DNA of 64,000 nt from contig JAUIAU010000015.1 in NCBI GenBank assembly GCA_030425185.1, positions 1 to 64,000 on the forward strand, read 5' to 3'. The position numbers were made by a program, and so were the translations under genes. Shown here one piece after another: positions 28,590 through 36,453 of the stretch. The DNA comes from Alphaproteobacteria bacterium (GTDB lineage Bacteria > Pseudomonadota > Alphaproteobacteria > Rhodobacterales > Rhodobacteraceae). Each line of letters begins with the position of its first letter. The stretch's first letter is position 1. Under the pieces are notes generated by a model. The model did no database searches. It was not told the DNA's origin and worked only from the letters and a program-made list of their open reading frames with translations.

Positions 28590-29069
28590 TCAGCCCTGCT
28601 GTTTCAGCAACCGCGCTTTGTGCCGCGCCCAGTCGCGCTTGGCGTCGGTCTCGCGCTTGTCGGCCAGCTTCTTGCCCTTGGCGATGCCCAGCTTCAGCTT
28701 CACCCGGCCGCGCTCGTTGAAGTACATCACCAGCGGCACGAGGGTCATCCCCTCGCGCTGCGTCGCGCTCCACAGCCGGGCCAGTTCCCGCCGCGACACC
28801 AGCAGCTTGCGCTTGCGCCGCTCCTCGTGACCGAAGGTCTTGGCCTGCGCGTAGGGGGCGATGTAGCCGTTGATCAGCCAGAGCTCGCCGTTCTCGACGT
28901 TGGCGTAGCTTTCGGCGATGTTCGCCTGGCCCTGACGCAGCGACTTCACCTCCGAGCCTTCCAGCATGATGCCCGCCTCGAGGTCATCCTCGATGGCATA
29001 CTCCCGGCGTGCGCGCCGGTTCTCGGCGACGATCTTGGAGTTCGGATCGGATTTCTTGCCCTGTGCCAT
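28590..29069 (-). CDS. smpB: SsrA-binding protein
   Basis: Predicted 159 residues, standard for SmpB. Conserved blocks: [55 protein letters not shown], and the basic C-terminal tail with [17 protein letters not shown] that enters the decoding centre. SmpB delivers tmRNA to stalled ribosomes. tmRNA itself is not in the window. The dapA gene lies upstream on the same strand, a common neighbourhood in alphaproteobacteria. Confidence 0.96.
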   Translation of the reverse strand: MAQGKKSDPNSKIVAENRRARREYAIEDDLEAGIMLEGSEVKSLRQGQANIAESYANVENGELWLINGYIAPYAQAKTFGHEERRKRKLLVSRRELARLWSATQREGMTLVPLVMYFNERGRVKLKLGIAKGKKLADKRETDAKRDWARHKARLLKQQG

Positions 29070-29114
29070 GACGCACCTACCTAGGCTGCCGCCCGCGCGG
29101 GCGCAATGCCGCGC

Positions 29115-29130
29115 GGGGCGCGCGCGCCCC
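29115..29130. other. 16-bp alternating GC palindrome between dapA and smpB
   Basis: GGGGCGCGCGCGCCCC is a perfect palindrome 11 bp after the dapA stop codon. It can fold into a 6-bp stem with a GCGC loop, and alternating GC favours Z-form DNA. It may act in ending dapA transcription, but there is no U-tract. Confidence 0.3.
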
Positions 29131-29141
29131 GTGCCCGGGGA

Positions 29142-30014
29142 TCAGAGCAGCCCGGCGTGCTCCATCGCCGCGCGGATGCGCGCCTTGGTGCCGTCGGTCA
29201 GCCCGACCAGCGGCAGGCGCACCTCTTCCGAGCAGCGCCCGAGCAGCGACAGGCCGTACTTCGCACCGGCAAGGCCCGGCTCGAGGAAGATCGCCTCGTG
29301 CAGCGGCATCAGCCGGTCCTGGTAGTCGAGCGCGGTGGCATAGTCGCCCGCCAGCGTGGCCTGCTGGAACTCGGCGCAGAGCTTCGGCGCAACGTTGGCG
29401 GTGACGCTGATGCAGCCGACGCCGCCATGGGCGTTGAACCCCAGCGCGCTGGCATCCTCGCCCGAGAGCTGGACGAAGTCCGGCCCGCAGGTGATCCGCT
29501 GCTTCGACACCCGGGTGATGTCGCCGGTGGCGTCCTTCACCCCGATGATGCGCGGCAGTTTCGCCAGGTCGCCCATCGTCGCCGGGCTCATGTCGATCAC
29601 CGAGCGCCCGGGAATGTTGTAGATGATGATCGGCAGGTCGCAGCAGTCGTGCAGCGCGGTGTAATGCGCGATCAGACCGGCCTGCGTCGGCTTGTTGTAA
29701 TAGGGCGTGACGACCAGCGCGGCATCGGCGCCGACCGCCTGCGCGTGGCGCATCAGGCGGATGCCCTCGGCGGTGTTGTTCGAGCCCGCGCCCGCCACCA
29801 CCGGCACGCGCCCGGCTGCGATCTTCACGACGGCCTCGACGACCGCTTCGTGTTCTTCGTGGGTCAGGGTCGGGCTTTCGCCGGTGGTGCCCACCGGGAC
29901 GAGGCCGTGGCTGCCCTCGGCGATCTGCCATTCGACCAGCGCCTCGAGCGTGGCGAAATCCACCGCGCCGTCTTTCATCGGCGTCACCAGGGCTGGCATG
30001 GAACCTTTCAACAT
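29142..30014 (-). CDS. dapA: 4-hydroxy-tetrahydrodipicolinate synthase
   Basis: Predicted 290 residues. DapA condenses pyruvate with aspartate semialdehyde in lysine and diaminopimelate synthesis. The TIM-barrel landmarks are present: [14 protein letters not shown], the YNIPGRS tyrosine of the proton relay, and the Schiff-base lysine in GVKDATGD. Start ATG at 30014 ([12 protein letters not shown]) has AAGGGGAAA upstream; a longer in-frame reading of 53 residues has no family likeness. It is divergent from the lytic transglycosylase gene with 178 bp between the starts, so two promoters are expected there though I cannot pin them down. Confidence 0.96.
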   Translation of the reverse strand: MLKGSMPALVTPMKDGAVDFATLEALVEWQIAEGSHGLVPVGTTGESPTLTHEEHEAVVEAVVKIAAGRVPVVAGAGSNNTAEGIRLMRHAQAVGADAALVVTPYYNKPTQAGLIAHYTALHDCCDLPIIIYNIPGRSVIDMSPATMGDLAKLPRIIGVKDATGDITRVSKQRITCGPDFVQLSGEDASALGFNAHGGVGCISVTANVAPKLCAEFQQATLAGDYATALDYQDRLMPLHEAIFLEPGLAGAKYGLSLLGRCSEEVRLPLVGLTDGTKARIRAAMEHAGLL

Positions 30015-30192
30015 GGCGCTTTCCCCTTCGATGATGACGCGGATGTGACGTGGGTGGGTTGGCGGATACCCGCCCTTGCCCCCGTTCCGCAAGGCCCCTC
30101 TCGGTTTTGTCGTTTGTCCGGCCGCGCAACCGCCTTTAGTGTGATGTGCGAGCAGCCTTCGATCTTGACGCAAACGACAACGGGACCACCCG

Positions 30193-32163
30193 ATGCAGCG
30201 CCGCAGCTTCCTGATGACCGCCGCAGCCTCGGCCCTCGCCGCGCCGTTCTGGCCCGGACGGGCCGTCGCGCAGACCAGCGCCCGCGCCCGGACGCTCGCC
30301 GCCGCGATGGAGGCGGTGCGGGCCCGGGACTGGCCGACCGCGCTGGACCTCGCCCGTGCCCTGCCGGACCAGCCCGCCCGGGACGTCGTGCTCTGGCACT
30401 GGCTGCGCGCCCCCGAAGGCCGGTTCGAGGACTACCTCGACTTCCTCGCCCGCTGCGGGGACTGGCCCGGCCTTCCGCTGATGCGGCGGCGGGGCGAGGA
30501 CGCGATTCCGGATGGCGCCTCCGCCGATGCGCTGCGCCTCTTCTTCGGTCCCGATGCCCCGCAGACCGGGACCGGCAGCCTGCGCCTCGCCGACGCCGAG
30601 CGCGCGCGCGGGAATGCCGAAGCCGCCGATCGCCTGATCGTCACCGCGTGGCGGGACTTCCCCCTCGATGCCGAGACCGAGGAGGTCTTTCTCGCCCGGC
30701 ACGGCGACCTGCTGGCCCGTCACCACACTGCGCGGCTCGATACCCTGCTCTGGGCCGGGAATACCCCTGCCGCCCGTCGCCTGATGCCGCGCGTGCCCGC
30801 CGACTGGCAGGTGCTGGCCGAGGCCCGCATCGCGCTGCGCGAGGACGCCGACGGGGTCGATGCCCGCATCGCGGCGGTGCCCGGCACGCTGGCCGGGGAT
30901 CCCGGCCTCGCCTACGAGCGGTTCCTGTGGCGGCTCCGCAAGCGCCGGATGGCGGATGCGCTCGAGTTGATGGACCAGCGCTCGGACAGTGCCGAAAGCC
31001 TCGGCCGCCCCGAGATGTGGGGAAAGCACCGCGCCGAGATCGCTCGCGACCTGATGCGCGACGACACCGACCGCACCGCCTACCGCGTTGCCGCCCGGCA
31101 CCGGCTGGCCGCCTCGAACGAGTACGGCGACTATTCCGAACTGGAATGGCTGGCCGGCTACATCGCGCTGCGCAAGCTCGGCGACGCCGCCACCGCGCTC
31201 GAGCACTTCCGCCGCTTCGCCGCGTCGGTCGCCTCGCCGATCTCGTCCGGCCGGGCAGGCTACTGGGAAGGCCGCGCGCTGGAGGCTCTGGGCCGCGCCG
31301 ACGAGGCCCGCGCCGCCTACGCGCGCGGCGCCGAGCACCAGACCGCCTTCTACGGCCAACTGGCGGCCGAGCGCGCCGGGCTGCCCGCCGATCCCGCGCT
31401 GCTGGGCACCGAGCGCTTCCCCGACTGGCGCACGCAGCGCTTCATGTCCTCCAGCGTCCTGCAGGCGGCCCTGCTGTTGCAGGAGGCGGGCGAGCGGGTG
31501 CTGGCCGAGCGCTGGATGGTTCATCTCGCCGAGACCCTCAGCTTCGACGAACGCGGCGCGCTGGCCGATCTCGCCTTCGACCTGGGCGAGCCGCACATCG
31601 CGCTGATGATCGCCAAGTACGCAGCCAGCCAGGGCCAGATCCTGCAGCGCGCCTACCACCCGGTCACCGAGCTGGCGACAACCCCGATGCCGATCAACCC
31701 GGCGCTGACCCTCGCCATTGCCCGCCGCGAAAGCGAGTTCGACCCGGAGGTGATGTCGGGCGCCGGGGCGCGCGGGCTGATGCAGCTGATGCCCCGCACC
31801 GGGCGCGCCATGGCCGACGCCCTGGGCGAGTCGTTCTCCGAGGACCGCCTGCTCAGCGATCCCGCCTTCAACGCGCGGCTCGGCTCGGAATACCTGCGCC
31901 GCCAGATCGAGGACTTCGGCGAGGCGCTGACCCTCGTCGCCGCCGCCTACAACGCCGGGCCGTCGCGCCCGAAAGCGTGGATCGAGCGCTTCGGCGACCC
32001 CCGCGACCGGCGCGTGGACGTGATCGACTGGATCGAGCACATCCCCTTCACCGAGACCCGCAACTACATCATGCGCGTCACCGAAAGCCGCGTGGTCTAC
32101 GGCATGCGCCTCGCCGGGCGCACCCTGCCGTGGGATGTCGAAGCGAAGCTGCGCGGCGGCTAG
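30193..32163 (+). CDS. slt: Soluble lytic murein transglycosylase
   Basis: Predicted 656 residues with a Tat-like N-terminus ([19 protein letters not shown]). Residues about 30-470 are alpha-solenoid repeats of the Slt70 U- and L-domain type. The catalytic SLT domain begins near 500, with E513 in [11 protein letters not shown], then [10 protein letters not shown] and the AAYNAGPSR segment. It cleaves peptidoglycan to 1,6-anhydro-muropeptides in the periplasm. Its stop codon shares bases with the stop of the convergent EamA gene (CTAG at 32160-32163). Confidence 0.94.
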   Translation: MQRRSFLMTAAASALAAPFWPGRAVAQTSARARTLAAAMEAVRARDWPTALDLARALPDQPARDVVLWHWLRAPEGRFEDYLDFLARCGDWPGLPLMRRRGEDAIPDGASADALRLFFGPDAPQTGTGSLRLADAERARGNAEAADRLIVTAWRDFPLDAETEEVFLARHGDLLARHHTARLDTLLWAGNTPAARRLMPRVPADWQVLAEARIALREDADGVDARIAAVPGTLAGDPGLAYERFLWRLRKRRMADALELMDQRSDSAESLGRPEMWGKHRAEIARDLMRDDTDRTAYRVAARHRLAASNEYGDYSELEWLAGYIALRKLGDAATALEHFRRFAASVASPISSGRAGYWEGRALEALGRADEARAAYARGAEHQTAFYGQLAAERAGLPADPALLGTERFPDWRTQRFMSSSVLQAALLLQEAGERVLAERWMVHLAETLSFDERGALADLAFDLGEPHIALMIAKYAASQGQILQRAYHPVTELATTPMPINPALTLAIARRESEFDPEVMSGAGARGLMQLMPRTGRAMADALGESFSEDRLLSDPAFNARLGSEYLRRQIEDFGEALTLVAAAYNAGPSRPKAWIERFGDPRDRRVDVIDWIEHIPFTETRNYIMRVTESRVVYGMRLAGRTLPWDVEAKLRGG

Positions 32164-33053
32164 CGGGCTGCCCGGCGCGCCTCCTGCGCCACCTGCCGCT
32201 CGCGCCACAGGGTGAACAGGCCCGCCGCGACCACCAGCCCGGCGCCGATCCCGACGTTCAGGCGCAGCGTCTCGCCGAACACCAGCATGCCCAGCGCCGA
32301 GGCCCAGACGAGCTGGAGATAGGCGAAGGGCTGCACCGCCCCTGCCTCGGCCACCTCGTAGCACTTGATCAGCAGCCAGTGCCCGGTCGCACCGGACACG
32401 CACAGCATCGACATCCACACCCAGTCGCCCGGCGTCATCGGTTCCCAGAACCAGATGCCGACGACCGTGATCGCCGCCGCGCCCACGATGCCGGTCCAGA
32501 AGAAGCTGGTCGCGGCGCTGTCCTTGCGCGCGGCATAGCGCGTCAGCAGGCCATAGAGCGCGAACATCGTCGCGCTCAGCAGCGGCACCAGCGCGTACGG
32601 CGAGAACACCCCGAAGCCCGGCTCGAGGATGATGATGACGCCGAGGAAGCCGACCGCGATCGCCGCCCAGCGCCGCCAGCCGACCTTCTCGCCCAGCACC
32701 GGCCCCGACAGTGCCGCGATCAGCAGCGGATAGGACGTGAAGACCGCGTGGCTCTCGACGAGGCCGAGCAGCACGAAGGCGGTCACCATCACGCAGATTT
32801 CCGACACCAGCAGCAGCGCGCGGAAGATCTGCAGAAGCGGCTGCTCGGTCTTCGCGGCGGCCTTCAGCCCGCCCGCGCGGCGCGCGGCGACGGCGATGAC
32901 GAAGGCGGCGAAGAACCAGTACCGGATCATCACCACCATCAGCACGTTGTATTCCCCGGCCAGGTGTCGGGACATGCCGTCCTGCAGGGCAAAGACCACG
33001 GTGGTGGCGATCATCAGCCAGATGCCCAGCCAAGTCCGGTTGTCCTGTGCCAC
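32160..33053 (-). CDS. DMT/EamA family transporter
   Basis: Predicted 297 residues from GTG at 33053, with ten membrane segments arranged as two EamA repeats (first near residues 10-140, second near 155-285). The usual proline/glycine-rich helix ends are seen in SYPLLIAALSGPVLGEKVG and WASALGMLVFGETLRLN, which hold the conserved Glu after each repeat. Substrate unknown; RarD/YdcZ-like members export metabolites such as amino acids. It starts 5 bp after the mnmD stop, suggesting cotranscription. Confidence 0.9.
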   Translation of the reverse strand: MAQDNRTWLGIWLMIATTVVFALQDGMSRHLAGEYNVLMVVMIRYWFFAAFVIAVAARRAGGLKAAAKTEQPLLQIFRALLLVSEICVMVTAFVLLGLVESHAVFTSYPLLIAALSGPVLGEKVGWRRWAAIAVGFLGVIIILEPGFGVFSPYALVPLLSATMFALYGLLTRYAARKDSAATSFFWTGIVGAAAITVVGIWFWEPMTPGDWVWMSMLCVSGATGHWLLIKCYEVAEAGAVQPFAYLQLVWASALGMLVFGETLRLNVGIGAGLVVAAGLFTLWRERQVAQEARRAAR

Positions 33054-33058
33054 GTGCC

Positions 33059-33733
33059 CTACTCCAGCCACCCGGCACTCATGTGCCTCTTGCGCCCATA
33101 TCCCGGCCGCCGGGCGACCGCAAATCCCGCGTCGGCCAGGGCACGGCGAACGTGACCGGCGGCGGTATAGGTGGCGAAACTGCCACCGGGCGCGGTGTGC
33201 CGGGCCACCTCGGCCATCAGGTCCGCACCCCACATCTCGGGGTTGCGGGCGGGCGCGAACCCGTCGAGGAACCACGCGTCCGCCCGCCCGGTCCAGCCGG
33301 GCAGCGTGTCGCGGATATCGCCGGTGATCAGCTCCAGCGTCACTCCATCGCCTAGCTCGCGCAGCCCGCCGGTGCCGGTCCAGCCCTCCAGCAGGCGCGC
33401 CTCATGTCCGGCGAGGTCCGGAAAGGCCGCCAGCGCCTGCGCCATCTCGGGCCGGGTCAGGGGATAGGCCTCGAAGCTGACGAAGCGCAGCCGCCCCGGC
33501 GCACCGGCTTCCTGCCACGCCTGCCAGGCGGTCAGCAGGTTCAGCCCGGTGCCGAAGCCGGTCTCGGCGATCACGAAGCCGTCGCGGAACCGGGCGGGCA
33601 GGTCGTTGCCGGCGAGGAAGACGTGACGTGTCTCCTCCAGCCCGCTCGCCAGCGAGAAGTACGGATCGTCGAAGCGCCGTGAGACGGGCACGCCGTCGCG
33701 CCATGTCAGGCCGCTCTGGTCCTTCTCGTCCAT
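33059..33733 (-). CDS. mnmD: tRNA 5-methylaminomethyl-2-thiouridine methyltransferase (MnmD)
   Basis: Predicted 224 residues. This is the stand-alone methyltransferase half of MnmC: GVPVSRRFDDPYFS at the start, the SAM-binding FVIAETGFGTGLNLLTAW, the LDGFAPARNPEMW catalytic block and GSFATYTAAGHVRRAL near the end. It methylates nm5s2U34 to mnm5s2U34 in tRNAs. The ATG at 33733 is preceded by TAGGACAG; an upstream in-frame ATG at 33787 would reach into the divergent gene. The FAD oxidoreductase gene next door starts 47 bp away in the opposite direction. Confidence 0.93.
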   Translation of the reverse strand: MDEKDQSGLTWRDGVPVSRRFDDPYFSLASGLEETRHVFLAGNDLPARFRDGFVIAETGFGTGLNLLTAWQAWQEAGAPGRLRFVSFEAYPLTRPEMAQALAAFPDLAGHEARLLEGWTGTGGLRELGDGVTLELITGDIRDTLPGWTGRADAWFLDGFAPARNPEMWGADLMAEVARHTAPGGSFATYTAAGHVRRALADAGFAVARRPGYGRKRHMSAGWLE

Positions 33734-33780
33734 CTGTCCTAGCCCTCGGATCGCGCGCACCATCGGACGGAGGCCCGGCA

Positions 33781-34830
33781 ATGGCAATCGCAGACCTGAC
33801 CGTGCTGGGCGGCGGCATCTTCGGCCTCTCGGTCGCGTGGGAAGCGACCCGCCGCGGGGCCCGCGTCCGGCTGATCGAAACGCGCCGGATCGGGGCGGGG
33901 TCGTCCGGCGGGATCGTCGGGGCGCTGGCCCCGCACACGCCCGAGCAGTGGAACCCGAAGAAGCAGATGCAATTCGACGCCCTCGCCGCCGCCGGGGACT
34001 GGTGGCGCGAGATCGCCGCCCGGGGCGGCGTCGATCCCGGGTATGCCCGGCTGGGGCGGCTCCAGGCAGTGGCCGATGACGCGGCCCGGTCGCTGGCCGA
34101 GGCGCGCGCCAGCGGTGCCGCCGACCACTGGCAGGGGCAGGCCGAGTGGCGGCTGGTGCCCGATCGGGACTTCGGCGGGTGGGCGCCGCCTTCGCCCACG
34201 GGTCTGCTGATCTTCGACAGCCTGACCGCGCGACTGCATCCGCGTCGGGCCGGGCAGGCGCTGGCCGCCGCGCTGCGCGCCGCCGGGGCCGAGGTGATCG
34301 AGGGGCGCACCGCCGACCTGCAGGGGGCCGTGGTCGAGGCCACGGGTTGGGAAGGGCTGGTGGCGCTGACCGGCCCGTCCGGTGCTGCTGCGGGGGCCGG
34401 GATCAAGGGGCAGGCGGCCTTGCTCGACCACGACGCGCGCGACCTGCCGCAGCTCTTCCTCGACGGGGTGCACATCGTGCCCCATGCCGACGGGACCACC
34501 GCCATCGGCTCGACCTCCGAGCGCGACTTTGCCAGCCCCGGCGAGACCGACGCCCAGCTCGATACGCTGATCGCCACCGCGCGGCGGCTCTGCCCGTCAC
34601 TGGACGGCGCCCGCGTGATCGAGCGCTGGGCGGGTGTCCGGCCCCGCGCCCGGTCGCGCGCGCCGCTGCTCGGGCCGCGCCCCGGCGTGCCGGGCCACTT
34701 CATCGCCAACGGTGGGTTCAAGATCGGCTTCGCCATGGCGCAGCCGGTGGCGCGGATGCTCGTCGATCTGGTCCTGGAGGGGCGGGACGCGATCCCGCCT
34801 GCGTTCGACACCCGGCACGTGCTGCGCTGA
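33781..34830 (+). CDS. FAD-dependent oxidoreductase, DAO family (possible MnmC oxidoreductase half)
   Basis: Predicted 349 residues. The N-terminal Rossmann motif is LTVLGGGIFGLSVAWEATRRGA and the C-terminus has the GHFIANGGFKIGFAMAQP segment seen in glycine-oxidase and MnmC1-like D-amino-acid-oxidase-fold enzymes. The central GGIVGALAPHTPEQWNPKK resembles the FAD-binding loop of MnmC1. In E. coli the two activities are fused in MnmC; here the methyltransferase is encoded divergently 47 bp away. The link to cmnm5U demodification is an inference; it could instead be a ThiO-type or sarcosine-type oxidase. Confidence 0.82.
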   Translation: MAIADLTVLGGGIFGLSVAWEATRRGARVRLIETRRIGAGSSGGIVGALAPHTPEQWNPKKQMQFDALAAAGDWWREIAARGGVDPGYARLGRLQAVADDAARSLAEARASGAADHWQGQAEWRLVPDRDFGGWAPPSPTGLLIFDSLTARLHPRRAGQALAAALRAAGAEVIEGRTADLQGAVVEATGWEGLVALTGPSGAAAGAGIKGQAALLDHDARDLPQLFLDGVHIVPHADGTTAIGSTSERDFASPGETDAQLDTLIATARRLCPSLDGARVIERWAGVRPRARSRAPLLGPRPGVPGHFIANGGFKIGFAMAQPVARMLVDLVLEGRDAIPPAFDTRHVLR

Positions 34831-34836
34831 GGGGGC

Positions 34837-34887
34837 ACCGACCCCGCACCGACGCGATACCGACGTTGTACCGACGTGATACCGACG
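34837..34887. repeat. 11-bp phased tandem repeat (ACCGAC core)
   Basis: ACCGAC occurs at 34837, 34848, 34859, 34870 and 34881, an exact 11-bp period over five units; the last three units extend to ATACCGACGT-like or GTACCGACGT-like 11-mers. It sits in the 90-bp gap between the convergent oxidoreductase and moaE genes. The same unit, reversed, appears at the right edge of the window upstream of plsY. Confidence 0.85.
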
Positions 34888-34920
34888 CAGCGTACGGTGG
34901 GGGTTGCGCGCCCTTGCGAC

Positions 34921-35361
34921 TCAGTCCCAGCGTGTCAGGGCGTCCTCGTCGGCGTCCTTCGCCGCGACCCACGAGGCGCTCCCGTCGGCGGTGATTTCCT
35001 TCTTCCAGAAGGGGGCCCGCGACTTCAGGTAGTCCATCAGGTACTCCGCCGCCGCGAAGGCATCCGCCCGGTGCGGGGCCGCGGTGGCGACCATCATGAT
35101 GACCTCTCCGGGGCCGAGACGCCCGTGCCGGTGGATCACCAGCGCGTCGGTCAAGTCCCAGCGATCCCTGGCTTTTTCGGCCATGCCCGCAATCGCGCGC
35201 TCGGTCATGCCGGGGTAATGCTCGATCTCCATCGCGGCCAGCCCGCCGCCCGGAAGGTCCCGCACCACGCCCGAGAAGGTCACGACCGCCCCGGTGCCGG
35301 AGGGCGTTCCCGCGGCGAACCGGTTCAGCTCCGCGCCGGGGTCGAAAGGGTCGGACTGCAC
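34921..35361 (-). CDS. moaE: Molybdopterin synthase catalytic subunit
   Basis: Predicted 146 residues from GTG at 35361. Landmarks: TFSGVVRDLP, LEIEHYPGM-like MEIEHYPGM, IHRHGRLGPGEVIM, the FAAAEYLMDYLKSRAPFWKKE helix with catalytic lysines. MoaE with two thiocarboxylated MoaD subunits converts cPMP to molybdopterin. Related proteins often begin a few residues earlier (R-I-L-V-Q is readable upstream) but the only in-frame codon there is ATA, directly after an AGG. The frame is the same as moaD and is separated from it only by the moaD TAG stop plus five codons. Confidence 0.92.
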   Translation of the reverse strand: MQSDPFDPGAELNRFAAGTPSGTGAVVTFSGVVRDLPGGGLAAMEIEHYPGMTERAIAGMAEKARDRWDLTDALVIHRHGRLGPGEVIMMVATAAPHRADAFAAAEYLMDYLKSRAPFWKKEITADGSASWVAAKDADEDALTRWD

Positions 35362-35376
35362 GAGGATGCGTATGGC

Positions 35377-35628
35377 CTAGCCCCCCGTCATCGGCGGGAA
35401 CAGCGCCACCTCCCGCACCCCCTTGAGCGGCGCGTCCACGGTCGTCAGCTCCTGGTCCACCGCCACCCGCACCGAGGCCATGTCCGACAAGGCCAGGGCA
35501 TAGCGCTCTTCCCGCGCCCGCAGTTCGTCCAGCAGATCGGCCACGGTTTCCGCTTCGGTTTCAACGGTTTCCCGTCCCAGCCCGATCCGCTCGCGCAGCC
35601 AGGCGAAATACAGAACCTCGATCTTCAT
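35377..35628 (-). CDS. moaD: Molybdopterin synthase sulfur carrier subunit
   Basis: Predicted 83 residues with ubiquitin-like fold. KIEVLYFAWLRERIGLGRE begins the protein and it ends in the required Gly-Gly (PPMTGG) that is adenylated and thiocarboxylated. The ATG at 35628 overlaps the pgsA stop by 4 bp. The TAG stop is in frame with moaE, which follows after 15 nt. Works with MoaE in molybdenum cofactor synthesis; other moa genes are not in the window. Confidence 0.94.
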   Translation of the reverse strand: MKIEVLYFAWLRERIGLGRETVETEAETVADLLDELRAREERYALALSDMASVRVAVDQELTTVDAPLKGVREVALFPPMTGG

Positions 35629-36209
35629 CGCTTGCCCTTCAGCAGCGGCACGGCCTTCACGAAGTAGTCGAACCCGGTCAGCAGCGTCAGCGCTGCCGCC
35701 ACCCACAGGAGCCCGATCCCGATCCAGAACACCACCTGTTCCAGCGCATCGACCCAGCCCATCCGGTCCAGTCCCATCCCGGCAAAGAGCGTGGCAATCG
35801 CCACCATCTGCGTCATGGTCTTCCACTTGGCGAGGCCCGTGACCTTCAGCAGCCCGGACTCGCTGCCGAGGAACTCGCGCAGGCCGCTGATGAAGACCTC
35901 GCGGAACAGGATCACCGTGGCCGGCAGGATCAGCCAGGGGTTCATCCCGGAATAGCCGGTGATCACGAACAGCGCGATCACCACCATCGCCTTGTCGGCG
36001 ATCGGGTCAAGCATGGCCCCGAAGCGGCTCTCCTGCTTCCAGAGGCGTGCAAGGTAGCCGTCGAAGAAATCGGTCAGTGCCGCGCCAAGGAACAGCACCA
36101 GCGCGAACACGTCCGCCCAGCCCCGGTTGAAGTAGAGGAACATGACCGCCACGCCGGGCGCTGCGAGCAGCCGCAGGATCGTCAGGATATTCGGCAGGGT
36201 CCAGATCAT
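35625..36209 (-). CDS. pgsA: CDP-diacylglycerol-glycerol-3-phosphate 3-phosphatidyltransferase
   Basis: Predicted 194 residues, with the CDP-alcohol phosphatidyltransferase motif: TDFFDGYLAR then FGAMLDPIADK, giving D..DG..AR...G...D...D. Four to five membrane helices. It makes phosphatidylglycerolphosphate, the first committed step to phosphatidylglycerol and cardiolipin. ATG at 36209 has AGGACC upstream. It is the first gene of a pgsA-moaD-moaE transcript; the same trio is common in related alphaproteobacteria. Confidence 0.95.
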   Translation of the reverse strand: MIWTLPNILTILRLLAAPGVAVMFLYFNRGWADVFALVLFLGAALTDFFDGYLARLWKQESRFGAMLDPIADKAMVVIALFVITGYSGMNPWLILPATVILFREVFISGLREFLGSESGLLKVTGLAKWKTMTQMVAIATLFAGMGLDRMGWVDALEQVVFWIGIGLLWVAAALTLLTGFDYFVKAVPLLKGKR

Positions 36210-36453
36210 GGTCCTGTTCTACTGCCCGGACCGGGCAGGGAAAAGCGAAACCGGCGCGCAGGCGCGCCCGCTCTGCCCGTGCGACAGGATGTCCTTGGGA
36301 TGGAGATGACTCGGAGGGACCCCGAGAACTGTTGCCAAATTGGAGACAAATCTGACGCGTGGAAGATCGATGCTTGACGGTTCACGTCGGATACCAATCC
36401 TTAAGGACGGGGCCAGTGCGCGTGTACGAGTGTAACCTTACGCGAGGGACCAC
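36210..36453. other. Intergenic region upstream of the lyase-RTX gene
   Basis: 244 bp between divergent pgsA and the lyase gene. Its right half is lower in GC than the surroundings. TTGACG at 36374-36379 could be a -35 hexamer, but no good -10 lies 16-18 bp on. I see no recognisable operator. Confidence 0.25.

Noticed and set aside
29106-33155. Very long plus-strand open frame across dapA and the transglycosylase gene
   Set aside because: It is antisense or out of frame to dapA, slt and the EamA gene, rich in Arg/Pro/Ala/His with no domain, and typical of stop-poor GC-rich shadows.
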